A DNA stretch of 64,000 bases. Origin: Thalassotalea insulae (GTDB taxonomy: Bacteria > Pseudomonadota > Gammaproteobacteria > Enterobacterales > Alteromonadaceae). Positions 36,654 through 46,020 of this stretch are shown here, one piece after another. Numbering within the stretch: the stretch's first letter is position 1; every line of letters begins with the position of its first letter. Where the stretch lies: positions 4,216,001 to 4,280,000 of the forward strand of contig NZ_BSST01000001.1 of NCBI RefSeq assembly GCF_030161395.1, in the 5' to 3' direction. The notes beneath the pieces were generated by a model. It did not search any database. It worked only from the letters and a program-made list of their open reading frames with translations, and had not been told where the DNA came from. Position numbers and translations under genes: made by a program.

Positions 36654-37370
36654 TTAGTGATTAATTTCACGTTGTTCTATTTGTTCGTCAATAAGTGCCA
36701 ATGTCGCCTTTTGTGTCACCATTGCTGCGTCATACGCTTGCTGAGCTCGACCGTTTTTAACATGCTCAAAAATATCTACATGCGCCTGATACTCTTCAAC
36801 TGTCACAGCTCGATGACGATTAGTAAATCGCAAATTAACTTTTAATGCTGTAGTAATAAAGCTTTTAAGCTGAATAAAAAATGGATTTTTACTAGCAGAA
36901 AGAATACTTTGATGAAAATCGATATCTGCTTCATGTGTATCATCCTGACCGTTCGTGGCATCTTTCATCCGCGTTAACGCATCGACTATTGCTTGTAAAT
37001 CTTCTGGTTGGGCATATTGCGCCGCTAAAAATGCTGCTTCAGTTTCTATTGCTAATCGTAACTGTTGAAAACTACGCAACATATAAAGATCGGGTTTACC
37101 TAATAAAATCCAATTAAGCACATCAACATCAAACAAATTCCAATGTTTAGAGTCTAGCACCTTAATCCCTTGGCGAGGTCTAGAGCTAATTAGACCTTTA
37201 GCTGTTAACATTTTAACCGCTTCACGCGTTGCAGTTCGGCTGATATTAAAGCTAGTACATAGCTCAGCTTCCGACGGTAAACTATCACCTACTTTATAAG
37301 TACCTTGTAAAATCGTTTTGCCTAATTCATGCACGACTTGCTGAGTAAGATTGCGATGTGTTGAGTCCAT
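36654..37370 (-). CDS. FadR-subfamily GntR regulator (predicted cluster 2 regulator)
   Basis: A 238-residue repressor-type regulator. The N-terminal winged helix (about 8-75) has the GntR block GDSLPSEAELCTSFNISRTATREAVKML. The C-terminal FCD domain (about 95-230) is helical, with metal-site His residues in DIDFHQSIL and in the HVDIFEHV segment. A palindrome ATTTRTANTAYAAAT lies 30 bp before its start and recurs at the GH2 promoter and in the receptor/YgjK intergenic region, so it probably autoregulates and controls both arms of cluster 2. No clear ribosome site precedes the ATG. The ligand is unknown; hydroxylysine, galactose or an intermediate is a guess from context. Confidence 0.85.
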   Translation of the reverse strand: MDSTHRNLTQQVVHELGKTILQGTYKVGDSLPSEAELCTSFNISRTATREAVKMLTAKGLISSRPRQGIKVLDSKHWNLFDVDVLNWILLGKPDLYMLRSFQQLRLAIETEAAFLAAQYAQPEDLQAIVDALTRMKDATNGQDDTHEADIDFHQSILSASKNPFFIQLKSFITTALKVNLRFTNRHRAVTVEEYQAHVDIFEHVKNGRAQQAYDAAMVTQKATLALIDEQIEQREINH

Positions 37371-37399
37371 ATAGTATGTATTACATTAAAAAGAATATG

Positions 37400-37414
37400 A
37401 TTTGTATGATAAAT
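37400..37414. promoter_or_regulatory. Predicted GntR operator 1 (autoregulatory)
   Basis: ATTTGTATGATAAAT, 30 bp upstream of the GntR start. It differs by one base from the sites at 37540 and, read on the other strand, by two from that at 52055. Confidence 0.65.
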
Positions 37415-37522
37415 GACGATTGCAAAATAACCTAACAAATTTTCACACTACCAGCTAACCGCTAACTTTTGCTTAAAAATGTCAACGTCCAATGGGTTTG
37501 CTATTGAATAAGCAAATAATAC

Positions 37523-37554
37523 TTGCCAAGCAAATTTTTATTTGTATTATAAAT
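37523..37554 (+). promoter_or_regulatory. Promoter with GntR operator 2 before GH2 gene
   Basis: TTGCCA (37523-37528) and TATTAT (37545-37550) are 16 bp apart. The palindrome ATTTGTATTATAAAT (37540-37554) covers the -10 box, which is the expected place for repression. Confidence 0.68.
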
Positions 37555-37582
37555 AGTATTGTATATATTTTTGAATGCGACG

Positions 37583-40500
37583 ATGTTAAAGAAAATACTA
37601 TTAATAAGCCTAGTAGCGAGCTCATTTACTACTATTGCCTCAGAATCTCCTAATAGAGAACCATGGCAAAACCATAAAGTATTTGCGATCAATAAACTTG
37701 CTCCCCATAGCAATCTCTTTCCTTTTGCTAATCCTATAGCCGCAATGGCAAACGATAAAAGCCAAAGTGCAAACTATCAGCTATTAAATGGTATGTGGAA
37801 ATTTAACTGGCAAAGATCGCCTAAAAACAAACCGCTTGGTTTTGAGCAATCGAGTTTTGATGACAGCCAATGGCAACAAATACGCGTTCCTGGTAATTGG
37901 GAAGTAGAAGGCTATGGCTACCCTATTTATCTGGATGAAAGATTCCCTTTTACTAGCCAATGGCCTGACGTACCTACGGACTACAATCCTGTGGGATCGT
38001 ATCGAAAGACCTTTATCATTGATAAAAACTGGCAAAATAAACAAGTGTTTTTACATGTCGGCGCAGCAAAATCCAGTTTAGATGTCTGGTTAAACGGAAA
38101 AAAAGTCGGATTCAGCCAAGGCTCTAAAACTCCTGCGGAATTTGACTTAACGCCTTATGTAGATCTAGGGAAAAACACTTTGGCCTTCCAACTAAGGCGC
38201 TGGAGCGATGCCAGTTATCTTGAAAGTCAAGACATGTTAAGAATTTCAGGCATTGAACGTGATGTCTACCTTTATGCTACACCAAAAAACCATATCTTTG
38301 ATGTTCATGCTAAACCTGAGCTTAACGACGATCTGACACAAGGTCATTTTTCTGTTGATGTTCAGGTTAATAATTATCTGCAACATCAAGCAGTAACCGA
38401 CGTAGAGTTCGAGCTACTCGACCCTCGCAACCATATGAAGGTAGTTGCTAGCGCTCAACGAAACGTTAAATTAATAGCAAATGATAGCGTGGAAATTAAC
38501 TTTAGCAAAACAGTTAATCATCCTGCGTTATGGTCAGCAGAAACGCCCAATTTATATACTTTGTTAATTTCGCTGCGCAATAATAAAAACGAGATCATTG
38601 AAACCGTTCGCCACGACATAGGTTTTAGAAAAGTTGAAATCGTCAATGGTCAACTTCTAGTTAACAACAAAGCCATTACTATCCGTGGGGTTGATCGTCA
38701 CGAAACCGACCCATTGCGCGGTCATGTCGTCGACAAAGCCAGCATGGAAAGAGATATTAAGCTAATGAAACAGTTTAATATTAATGCTGTGCGTTCAAGC
38801 CATTATCCTAATAATCCATACTGGTATGAGTTAACTGATAAATATGGCATGTATGTAATCGATGAAGCTAATATTGAATCTCACCCGTTAGCAATTAACG
38901 AAAACACCCAACTAGGTAATGAAATGAGCTGGCTACCTGCTCATTTAGATCGTACAAAACGTATGTTTGAGCGGGATAAAAACCATCCGTCAATTATTAT
39001 CTGGTCATTAGGTAATGAAGCCGGCACGGGTAAAATATTTGAAACTACTTATAAATGGTTGAAGCAGCAGGACAATAGTCGCTTAGTACAATATGAACCG
39101 GCTAAATTAGCACCTTATACCGATATCTTCGCGCCTATGTATCCATCGATTGAACGTCTAGTCAAATATGCCGAATCTAACCCTGATCGTCCTGGTATTA
39201 TGATTGAGTATGCCCACGCTATGGGTAATTCAGTTGGAAATTTAAAAGATTATTGGCAAGTCATTGAAAAATACGCCGTGTTGCAAGGCGGTTTTATCTG
39301 GGACTGGGCCGACCAGGCACTGCAATACACGAATGAAAATGGCGTTAAATACTGGGCCTATGGCAAAGACTTTCACCCTGAACTGCCAACGGACGGAAAC
39401 TTTTTAAACAATGGTTTGATGACGGCAGATCGCCAGCCTCACCCCCACGCCTATGAAGTAAAAAAAATCTATCAGCCAATCCGCTTTTTTCAAAGCGACA
39501 ATATACGTCAGTTTATCATAGAAAATCGCTATGACTTTATCGACCTGTCACGCTTTGACTTACATTGGCAAATAACAGCTGATGGTAAGAAAATTGCCCA
39601 AGGCAACCGTCCAATGCCCCATGTACAATCAGGTAAAAAGCAAGCAGTAACGCTGAATTTCCCTCAGTTGCCAAGTGCGGACAATAAGGAATACTTTGTC
39701 ACGCTAACAGCAAAATTAAATCAAGATGACGGTTTATTAGCCGCAGGCCATGATATCGCATATCAGCAGTTTCAGTTACCTGTTAAATTACAAACAGCAG
39801 CGTTAAACGTTTCAAAAAATCACACGCTGGCCGTTAGTAACAATCAACAACAATTGATATTACAACACGGAGATAACCAGTATCAATTTGATAAAGCCTC
39901 TGGCTGGTTAACCAATATTAAGCGAGCAAATCATTCCTTGTTACTAGCACCAATGCAGGCAAATTTTTGGCGAGCACCAACGGATAATGATCTTGGCAAT
40001 AAAATGCAACACTGGGCGGCAATTTGGCAACAAATGGCAGCGAATTTAACCTTAGCCGACTTTAGTTATAACGCTAATAACCACACTATTCATACGAAAT
40101 ACCTGAGCAACTTATTACCGGGAAGTTATAGCGTTAATTATCAGATAACCAGCCAAGGATACCTGCATGTTGATGCAACACTAACGTTAGATGAAGCAAA
40201 TAAGCTCCCTAACCTGCCACGTTTTGGCATGCAGCTTACCATGCCTCAATCTTATGATCTCATTTCCTGGTTTGGCCGAGGGCCTTTTGAAAACTATGCC
40301 GATAGAAAAACATCGGCAAACGTTGATTTATACAAAATGCCAGTAGTTGAACAAATTCATCACTATGTCAGGCCACAAGAAAACGCCAATAAAACTGATG
40401 TCAGATGGGCAGCATTAACTGATAAGCAAGACGTTGGTCTACTCGCTGTTGGCGATCAATTACTCAATACCAGCGCCTGGCCATATTTACAACGTGATAT

Positions 40501-40777
40501 CGATTTTATTGCTGGTAAAGATGGCGAACAATCGGCATCAGGCCTGATCCCTGTAACGACTAAGCACAGTATTGATGTTCCACAACGAAATCTGGTGACT
40601 TTTAATATCGACCATAAACAAATGGGAGTTGGCGGTGACACTTCCTGGGGACGTTTGGTACACCCACAATATACTATTCCTGCAAAAACCATGAGTTACA
40701 GCTTTACACTAGTACCAGTAAGTCAGAGTCAAATGCCTTTAGCACAAGTGGCTCGTACTGTAGCAACGCACAGATAA
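37583..40777 (+). CDS. Secreted GH2 beta-galactosidase (LacZ-like)
   Basis: From ATG 37583 the protein is 1064 residues and begins with a signal peptide (MLKKILLISLVASSFTTIAS); the frame reaches a TTG at 37559. Order: GH2 sugar-binding domain (about 75-215), immunoglobulin-like domain, TIM barrel (about 335-630), and the LacZ-type small-chain domain (about 760-1040). The acid/base Glu479 lies in WSLGNEAGTG and the nucleophile Glu542 in IEYAHAMGNS. WDWADQAL and the NGLMTADRQPHPHA blocks also fit beta-galactosidase. Being exported, it acts in the periplasm or outside. It is 26 bp before the kinase-lyase gene, which links galactoside removal to hydroxylysine breakdown. Confidence 0.9.
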   Translation: MLKKILLISLVASSFTTIASESPNREPWQNHKVFAINKLAPHSNLFPFANPIAAMANDKSQSANYQLLNGMWKFNWQRSPKNKPLGFEQSSFDDSQWQQIRVPGNWEVEGYGYPIYLDERFPFTSQWPDVPTDYNPVGSYRKTFIIDKNWQNKQVFLHVGAAKSSLDVWLNGKKVGFSQGSKTPAEFDLTPYVDLGKNTLAFQLRRWSDASYLESQDMLRISGIERDVYLYATPKNHIFDVHAKPELNDDLTQGHFSVDVQVNNYLQHQAVTDVEFELLDPRNHMKVVASAQRNVKLIANDSVEINFSKTVNHPALWSAETPNLYTLLISLRNNKNEIIETVRHDIGFRKVEIVNGQLLVNNKAITIRGVDRHETDPLRGHVVDKASMERDIKLMKQFNINAVRSSHYPNNPYWYELTDKYGMYVIDEANIESHPLAINENTQLGNEMSWLPAHLDRTKRMFERDKNHPSIIIWSLGNEAGTGKIFETTYKWLKQQDNSRLVQYEPAKLAPYTDIFAPMYPSIERLVKYAESNPDRPGIMIEYAHAMGNSVGNLKDYWQVIEKYAVLQGGFIWDWADQALQYTNENGVKYWAYGKDFHPELPTDGNFLNNGLMTADRQPHPHAYEVKKIYQPIRFFQSDNIRQFIIENRYDFIDLSRFDLHWQITADGKKIAQGNRPMPHVQSGKKQAVTLNFPQLPSADNKEYFVTLTAKLNQDDGLLAAGHDIAYQQFQLPVKLQTAALNVSKNHTLAVSNNQQQLILQHGDNQYQFDKASGWLTNIKRANHSLLLAPMQANFWRAPTDNDLGNKMQHWAAIWQQMAANLTLADFSYNANNHTIHTKYLSNLLPGSYSVNYQITSQGYLHVDATLTLDEANKLPNLPRFGMQLTMPQSYDLISWFGRGPFENYADRKTSANVDLYKMPVVEQIHHYVRPQENANKTDVRWAALTDKQDVGLLAVGDQLLNTSAWPYLQRDIDFIAGKDGEQSASGLIPVTTKHSIDVPQRNLVTFNIDHKQMGVGGDTSWGRLVHPQYTIPAKTMSYSFTLVPVSQSQMPLAQVARTVATHR

Positions 40778-40803
40778 ATCCGATTAAGTATTAAGGAACA
40801 TAT

Positions 40804-43119
40804 ATGGCTAATTCACATCATTTTTCCGAACAACAAATAGCGGATTTACTTTGCCAGAATTATCAACTTATGGGTGAACTAACAGCATTGCCAGGTTATT
40901 GCGATCAAAACTTTATTTTAACTACAGCAGAGAAAAAACAGTACATCGTTAAAATTGCTCATCATCAGGAAACGAACGACTCATTAGCAATGCAAAATGC
41001 CGCAATGAAGCACCTATATGCCAAAGGCAGCCTGGTACCTGATGTTATTAATAATCACCAAGGCGAAAGTATTACTGAAATTAAGGTGCCTGAGCAGCAA
41101 AACTACTACTTAAGAGTATTAAGTTACCTGCACGGTCATTTTCTTGCTCATTGTAATAACCAACATATTAGCGAGCACTTATGGCACAATTTTGGGTGTT
41201 TTCTTGGTGATATTGATCAAAAACTGGCAGACTTTACTCATCCTGGTGCCTATCGTTATCTTGAATGGGATTTAGCTCAGGGCTATCAGGTATGTATGAG
41301 TAAAAAGCAGTTACTCAATGCTCAGCAACTCGTCTTAGTTGATAAATTTCTGTTGTTATACCAAACACAAACAGCACCGGTATTGGCTCAGTTGCCAACA
41401 GGTGTGATCCACAATGATGCTAACGATCATAATGTCTTAGTTAATAATCTAGACGCTCCGGATAAAATAGCCGGGCTCATCGATTTTGGTGATATGGTGT
41501 ACAGTCAGGTTATCAATGAACTAGCTATCGCATGCGCCTATGCGTTAATGCATAGTACAGACATATTAAAAACACTGAAAACTATCGTTGGTGGCTATCA
41601 TCAGGTCAAGCCATTAAGCGATAGTGAAATCGACGTTTTATTTTCACTGGTTGCATTAAGACTATGTACAACTGTTTGTAATGCCGCACTGGCAATCACA
41701 AAAGAGCCAGATAACGAATATTTATCTATTTCAGTAGAACCTGCTTGGCGAGTATTAAATCAGTTCGATAAGCTCAATGTTTTTTCCGTGCAATGCCAAC
41801 TAAAGCAGATATGTCAAAAGCCTGTAGATAATGGTCAAAGCAAACGCGATATTATTGATTTTCGACAAAAACATCTGGGTAAAACCTTAAGTCTGGCCTA
41901 TCAGCAGCCATTAAAAATTATTCGCGGACAAGGCGCCTACCTTTATGATGAGCAAGGTACTCCCTACCTTGATATGGTCAATAATGTCTGCCATGTCGGT
42001 CATTGTCATCCTAAAGTCGTTGCAGCTGGACAACAGCAAATGGCGCTATTAAATACCAATACCCGCTACCTGCATGACAATATTGTTCAATACAGTAAGA
42101 AGTTACTGGCAACCATGCCGGAAAAATTATCGGTATGTATGTTCGTTAACTCCGGCAGTGAAGCCAATGAACTGGCATTTCGCCTGGCGAAAAACTACAC
42201 AAGTTCAAATAACTTACTAACGGTTGACGGCGCCTACCATGGCAATACCAATGCCTGTATCGAAGCAAGCCCGTATAAATTCGATGGCCCAGGTGGTCAA
42301 GGTGCAGCAAAACATGTTCACAAGGTAACCCTGCCAGACCCTTATCGAGGAAAATATCAGGGTGATAATACCGCTACGCAATATGCTGAGGATGTGAATG
42401 AGGTTATTAACAATATTCAGTGTAAAAGCGAAAAAGTAGGTGCTTTTATTTGTGAATCTATTCAAGGTGTTGCTGGACAAATCATTATGCCGCCGGGCTA
42501 TTTACACGCGGTTTATCAGTCAGTACGTGATGCTGGTGGCGTCTGTATTGCCGATGAGGTGCAAGTAGGTTTTGGCCGTGTTGGACACCATATGTGGGCT
42601 TTTGAAACGCAGGATGTGGTTCCCGATATCGTCACTTTAGGTAAACCTATTGGTAATGGTCACCCAATGGCCGCTGTCATAACAACAGAAGAGATTGCCA
42701 ATGCTTTTGTCAATGGCATGGAATATTTTAATACCTTTGGTGGTAATCCTGTTTCCTGTGCTATCGGCATGGCAGTACTGGATGTTATCGAGCAGGAGCA
42801 GCTACAACAAAATGCACTCACAGTCGGTAATTATTTACTCGACCAATTACAGAATTTACAGCAACGTTACCCAATCATAGGTGATGTTCGAGGCATAGGG
42901 TTGTTTATCGGTATCGAACTAGTAAATGACAGGCTCACTAAAGAACCTGCAACCCATATCACTGCGCAACTAGTAGAGTTTGCCAAAGCGCATCATATTT
43001 TATTAAGCACGGAAGGCCGCTATTACAACATTTTAAAAATCAAACCTCCGCTGGTATTTAACCGAGATGATGCAGATAAGTTTTTAACCGTTCTAGAACT
43101 AGGTTTACAGCAACTTTAA
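40804..43119 (+). CDS. Fusion of APH-type kinase and class III aminotransferase-fold phospho-lyase (hydroxylysine kinase/5-phosphohydroxylysine lyase-like)
   Basis: This 771-residue protein has an aminoglycoside-phosphotransferase-type kinase domain (about 1-335). Its catalytic loop reads GVIHNDANDHNVLV (Asp205), with the metal-binding LIDFGD after it. A class III PLP domain (about 355-771) follows, with NSGSEANELAFRLA, IADEVQVGFGR and the PLP Lys614 in LGKPIGNGHPMA. These two activities are the human pair hydroxylysine kinase and 5-phosphohydroxylysine phospho-lyase; a phosphoethanolamine lyase is the closest alternative. The following ALDH7 gene uses exactly the semialdehyde that the hydroxylysine route yields. 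AAGGA precedes the ATG. The cytoplasmic location follows from the lack of a signal. Confidence 0.8.
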   Translation: MANSHHFSEQQIADLLCQNYQLMGELTALPGYCDQNFILTTAEKKQYIVKIAHHQETNDSLAMQNAAMKHLYAKGSLVPDVINNHQGESITEIKVPEQQNYYLRVLSYLHGHFLAHCNNQHISEHLWHNFGCFLGDIDQKLADFTHPGAYRYLEWDLAQGYQVCMSKKQLLNAQQLVLVDKFLLLYQTQTAPVLAQLPTGVIHNDANDHNVLVNNLDAPDKIAGLIDFGDMVYSQVINELAIACAYALMHSTDILKTLKTIVGGYHQVKPLSDSEIDVLFSLVALRLCTTVCNAALAITKEPDNEYLSISVEPAWRVLNQFDKLNVFSVQCQLKQICQKPVDNGQSKRDIIDFRQKHLGKTLSLAYQQPLKIIRGQGAYLYDEQGTPYLDMVNNVCHVGHCHPKVVAAGQQQMALLNTNTRYLHDNIVQYSKKLLATMPEKLSVCMFVNSGSEANELAFRLAKNYTSSNNLLTVDGAYHGNTNACIEASPYKFDGPGGQGAAKHVHKVTLPDPYRGKYQGDNTATQYAEDVNEVINNIQCKSEKVGAFICESIQGVAGQIIMPPGYLHAVYQSVRDAGGVCIADEVQVGFGRVGHHMWAFETQDVVPDIVTLGKPIGNGHPMAAVITTEEIANAFVNGMEYFNTFGGNPVSCAIGMAVLDVIEQEQLQQNALTVGNYLLDQLQNLQQRYPIIGDVRGIGLFIGIELVNDRLTKEPATHITAQLVEFAKAHHILLSTEGRYYNILKIKPPLVFNRDDADKFLTVLELGLQQL

Positions 43120-43208
43120 CCTGAAAACTAATATTACCCAGATACTTAGCGGCTTGTAGTTTAGCTACAGGCTCGCCTAGTGTTCACACTAATAAACTTG
43201 AGGAAATT

Positions 43209-44741
43209 ATGGAATTTTTATCTTCTTTAGCTATAGAAGCGAACAACTTTGGCACTTCTACCGGCACACAATGGCGTCAAACAACCGAACAAGGAGCATT
43301 TGAAATTAGTTCGCCTGTTGATGGCAAGCACATAGCCAATGTTTACAAAGCAAGTAGTGAAGACTACCAACATGTGATTATCACGGCAAAACAGGCGTTT
43401 TTAATTTGGCGTAAATTGACCGCACCACATCGTGGTGACATTGTCCGACAAATCGGTAACCAACTGCGGGAAAACAAACAAGCGCTTGGCGAATTGGTAT
43501 CCTATGAAATGGGGAAATCGCTACAAGAAGGCTTAGGTGAAGTACAGGAAATGATCGATATCTGCGACTTTGCCGTTGGCCTGTCTCGTCAGCTTAACGG
43601 CTCCACCTTACATTCAGAGCGCCCTTTCCATCGCATGTACGATCAATATCATCCGTTAGGCGTTGTTGGTGTTATTTCTGCTTTTAACTTTCCGGTTGCC
43701 GTTTGGTCATGGAATGCGATGATCGCGGCAATATGCGGCAATGTTACCGTGTGGAAACCATCCGAAAAAACGCCATTAACAGCAATTGCCTGTCAACATA
43801 TCATTAAACAGGTATTAATTGATAATCAATTACCTGAAGGGATATTTTCCTTGATTATCGGAGAGCCGGAGCTTATCGGTGAAGACATGCTTGAAGACCG
43901 CAACCTGCCACTGGTTTCAGTGACTGGTTCCACCCGTGTTGGCCGTCACGCAGGACAAAAAATCGCCGCTCGCTTTGGCAAAAGCATTCTTGAGCTTGGT
44001 GGTAATAACGCGATTATTTTAACGCCTGAAGCTGATTTAAAACTGGCGGTACCTGGGATTGTTTTCGGAGCTGTCGGTACCGCAGGACAACGCTGTACCT
44101 CAACTCGCCGTGTCATCGTACATGAATCTATTTACGACCAGGTTAAATCCATCCTGATTAAGGCATATCAAGGATTACGTATCGGTTCCCCATTGGATGA
44201 AAATAATCACGTTGGACCGTTGATCGACCAAGGCGCAGTTCAGGCGTTTAGCCATGCGATTAAATCCGTCACCAATGAAGGCGGTAACTTACTTTGTGGT
44301 GGTGATGTTTTATCAGGCGAAAACTATCAATCCGGCTGTTATGTACAACCGGCAATCGTTGAAGCAGAAAATCACTATCAAACGGTACAACATGAAACCT
44401 TTGCACCAATTTTATATTTAATTAAATACCAGGGCGGCGTTGAACAGGCGATAGCGATACAAAATGACGTATTACAAGGCTTATCCTCAGCGATTTTCTC
44501 TAACAATATGCGTGAGTGCGAAATTTTCTTATCACATTGGGGCTCAGATTGCGGTATCGCCAATGTCAATATCGGTACCTCTGGAGCGGAAATTGGCGGA
44601 GCCTTTGGTGGTGAAAAAGAAACCGGTGGCGGCAGAGAGTCAGGGTCAGATGCATGGAAAGCCTATATGCGTCGTCAAACTAATACCATAAACTTTTCAA
44701 CAGAACTTCCTCTGGCGCAAGGAATTAAGTTTGATTTATAA
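43209..44741 (+). CDS. ALDH7-type alpha-aminoadipate semialdehyde dehydrogenase
   Basis: A 510-residue NAD(P)-dependent aldehyde dehydrogenase of the antiquitin/ALDH7A1 (AmaB) group. Glu262 lies in ILELGGNNAI and the catalytic Cys296 in GTAGQRCTSTRR. The C-terminal GGGRESGSDAWKAYMRRQT block is characteristic of this group. The reaction is oxidation of 2-aminoadipate 6-semialdehyde to 2-aminoadipate. It follows the kinase-lyase gene by 89 bp, a gap holding a small hairpin near 43149-43175. The enzyme would complete conversion of hydroxylysine to 2-aminoadipate. The GAGGAAATT site before the ATG supports the start. Confidence 0.9.
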   Translation: MEFLSSLAIEANNFGTSTGTQWRQTTEQGAFEISSPVDGKHIANVYKASSEDYQHVIITAKQAFLIWRKLTAPHRGDIVRQIGNQLRENKQALGELVSYEMGKSLQEGLGEVQEMIDICDFAVGLSRQLNGSTLHSERPFHRMYDQYHPLGVVGVISAFNFPVAVWSWNAMIAAICGNVTVWKPSEKTPLTAIACQHIIKQVLIDNQLPEGIFSLIIGEPELIGEDMLEDRNLPLVSVTGSTRVGRHAGQKIAARFGKSILELGGNNAIILTPEADLKLAVPGIVFGAVGTAGQRCTSTRRVIVHESIYDQVKSILIKAYQGLRIGSPLDENNHVGPLIDQGAVQAFSHAIKSVTNEGGNLLCGGDVLSGENYQSGCYVQPAIVEAENHYQTVQHETFAPILYLIKYQGGVEQAIAIQNDVLQGLSSAIFSNNMRECEIFLSHWGSDCGIANVNIGTSGAEIGGAFGGEKETGGGRESGSDAWKAYMRRQTNTINFSTELPLAQGIKFDL

Positions 44742-44789
44742 GTTGATATGTCGCGTGAACCTATATTAATAACTTCACGCACTTCCCTT

Positions 44790-44815
44790 GGCCTGATTAT
44801 TATCAGGCCTTTTTT
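44790..44815 (+). terminator. Terminator of the GH2-kinase/lyase-ALDH operon
   Basis: An 8-bp stem GGCCTGAT/ATCAGGCC with a 4-nt loop runs into T6, 48 bp after the ALDH stop. It marks the end of the + strand arm before the cassette array. Confidence 0.88.
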
Positions 44816-44873
44816 ATGTTTTTTAGAGTAAAAAGAAAATAGCTCAAAATGCAGTTAATCATGGTGAGGCGAA

Positions 44874-45467
44874 TCAGCTTGAATTGTTTGTTATGTTTAT
44901 AAGCTCCGTTTGGCCCCAAAACCCTTTACTCGCAAATTTTACAGTCCAACCACGTCGCCTCAACTCTTTAGCAATAAGTCGATTCGATATTCCATGTCCA
45001 AATATAGCAACGTCTTTATACTCAAAAGCTTTAGCAATAATAAGGTCCACAGCTGTAATAATACGCTTACGACCAACTTTATAAGACTCACTATTAGCCG
45101 ATATTCTTAGAAGCCAACACAACCTAGCAATTACTAACCAAGTGTTAACTGTCATCGAAAACGGTAACTTTAGTCTAGGAATATCCATTTCTCTCAAGTC
45201 ACCTAACACCACATTTGCTCCTTTTCCCAAACAGATTTCCGCAGAGTGGATAGAACGATTCAGGTCACTAGAAAATGTATAGCTGTTGTGGAATTTTTCT
45301 TGTAGTTCTTGAGGCGGAAGACTGTCTGAGCAAACAAGTGAACGATTATAGGCGCGAACCCATTTTGCAAAACCAACAGCCGTTACCCGAGGGTTTGAAC
45401 TAGCTATCGGCTTACCATGTCTAACTAATGTGATTCTCACCGAACTTCCTTTTTCGTTGATAAACAT
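44874..45467 (-). CDS. Histidine phosphatase-family protein (cassette gene 1)
   Basis: From the ATG at 45467, inside the end of the attC-like site and preceded by GAGGG, the protein is 197 residues; the frame extends 7 codons farther. Hallmarks of the phosphoglycerate-mutase-like superfamily are ITLVRHGKP near the N-terminus, the TFSSDLNRSIHSAEI segment and a later IFGHGISNRL. These provide the two catalytic His and the Arg residues. The substrate is unknown. It is the most distal cassette. No attC is seen after its stop, so the cassette is truncated or fused to the flanking chromosome. Confidence 0.7.
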   Translation of the reverse strand: MFINEKGSSVRITLVRHGKPIASSNPRVTAVGFAKWVRAYNRSLVCSDSLPPQELQEKFHNSYTFSSDLNRSIHSAEICLGKGANVVLGDLREMDIPRLKLPFSMTVNTWLVIARLCWLLRISANSESYKVGRKRIITAVDLIIAKAFEYKDVAIFGHGISNRLIAKELRRRGWTVKFASKGFWGQTELINITNNSS

Positions 45468-45563
45468 AACGCCCTCGTTAACAGGCAAAATAAGTTGGCT
45501 AGAATAAGCGACGAAGGAGCAAAAGCCAACTGTATTTTGTCCATATAAAGCGGCTTGTTAGAG
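45465..45563 (-). other. attC-like recombination site A
   Basis: On the minus strand it starts TAACAAGCCG and ends GGGCGTTATG, like VCR-type attC sites. Internal arms built on ACAAAATA-AGTTGGCT and AGCCAACTTATTTTG pair imperfectly, with an extra unpaired base in one arm. It lies at the 3' side of the 45572-45892 gene. Confidence 0.75.
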
Positions 45564-45571
45564 TTTTAATA

Positions 45572-45892
45572 CTACATGTGAGCATAATGCCAATTTAGCA
45601 CCGTATATAAACATAAAATGAAAGTAACTAAAAACGCAAAAATATTTAATTGAGTTGCTTTGAGGAATGACTTGTCAAAGATAGTTGAAAATATACCCAA
45701 TAACATAATGGTTTCTACTAACGCTAGTAAAGAAAAAATAGCTATATAAGCAAGCCCTTGAAGCAAACCTTCTCCTTTACTACATCCGTATGGAGATGTG
45801 GAGCAATCAGTTATATTTATATATGTAAGCAGTAAAAATATTAACTGATTTACAATGGCAATACGAAAGCAGATATTTACATTAGCTCCCAT
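45572..45892 (-). CDS. Small integral membrane protein (cassette gene 2)
   Basis: A 106-residue protein with three predicted membrane helices (about 9-27, 43-68 and 80-101). Three Cys residues lie near the N-terminal side (TDCSTSPYGCSKGE). It resembles no family I can name. Its position between attC-like sites A and B identifies it as a gene cassette, and cassette genes of this sort are often small unknown membrane proteins. A ribosome site before the ATG is not obvious; cassettes often rely on readthrough. Confidence 0.6.
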   Translation of the reverse strand: MGANVNICFRIAIVNQLIFLLLTYINITDCSTSPYGCSKGEGLLQGLAYIAIFSLLALVETIMLLGIFSTIFDKSFLKATQLNIFAFLVTFILCLYTVLNWHYAHM

Positions 45893-45921
45893 GCAAAATT
45901 ACACTCCATAACTCTAGAAAA

Positions 45922-46020
45922 CTCTAACACCCTAATAATGGGCAAAAAATTGTTGGCTAAAATGTGTAGCGAAGCAGAACCGAGCCAACTGTTACGAGCC
46001 CGTCTTTAAGGCCTTGTTAT
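45922..46020 (-). other. attC-like recombination site B
   Basis: On the minus strand it starts ATAACAAGGCC and ends GGTGTTAG. Internal arms AGTTGGCT and AGCCAACA sit around a central spacer, with outer GGGC/GCCC pairing. It overlaps the last codons of the hydrolase gene, as is frequent in cassettes. Confidence 0.65.

Noticed and set aside
37583..40777. Classical lactose operon
   Set aside because: There is no lactose permease or LacI-type regulator. The enzyme is secreted and lies with hydroxylysine-type genes.
40804..43119. Aminoglycoside resistance gene
   Set aside because: The kinase domain shares the APH fold but is fused to a PLP enzyme and lies in a catabolic operon.
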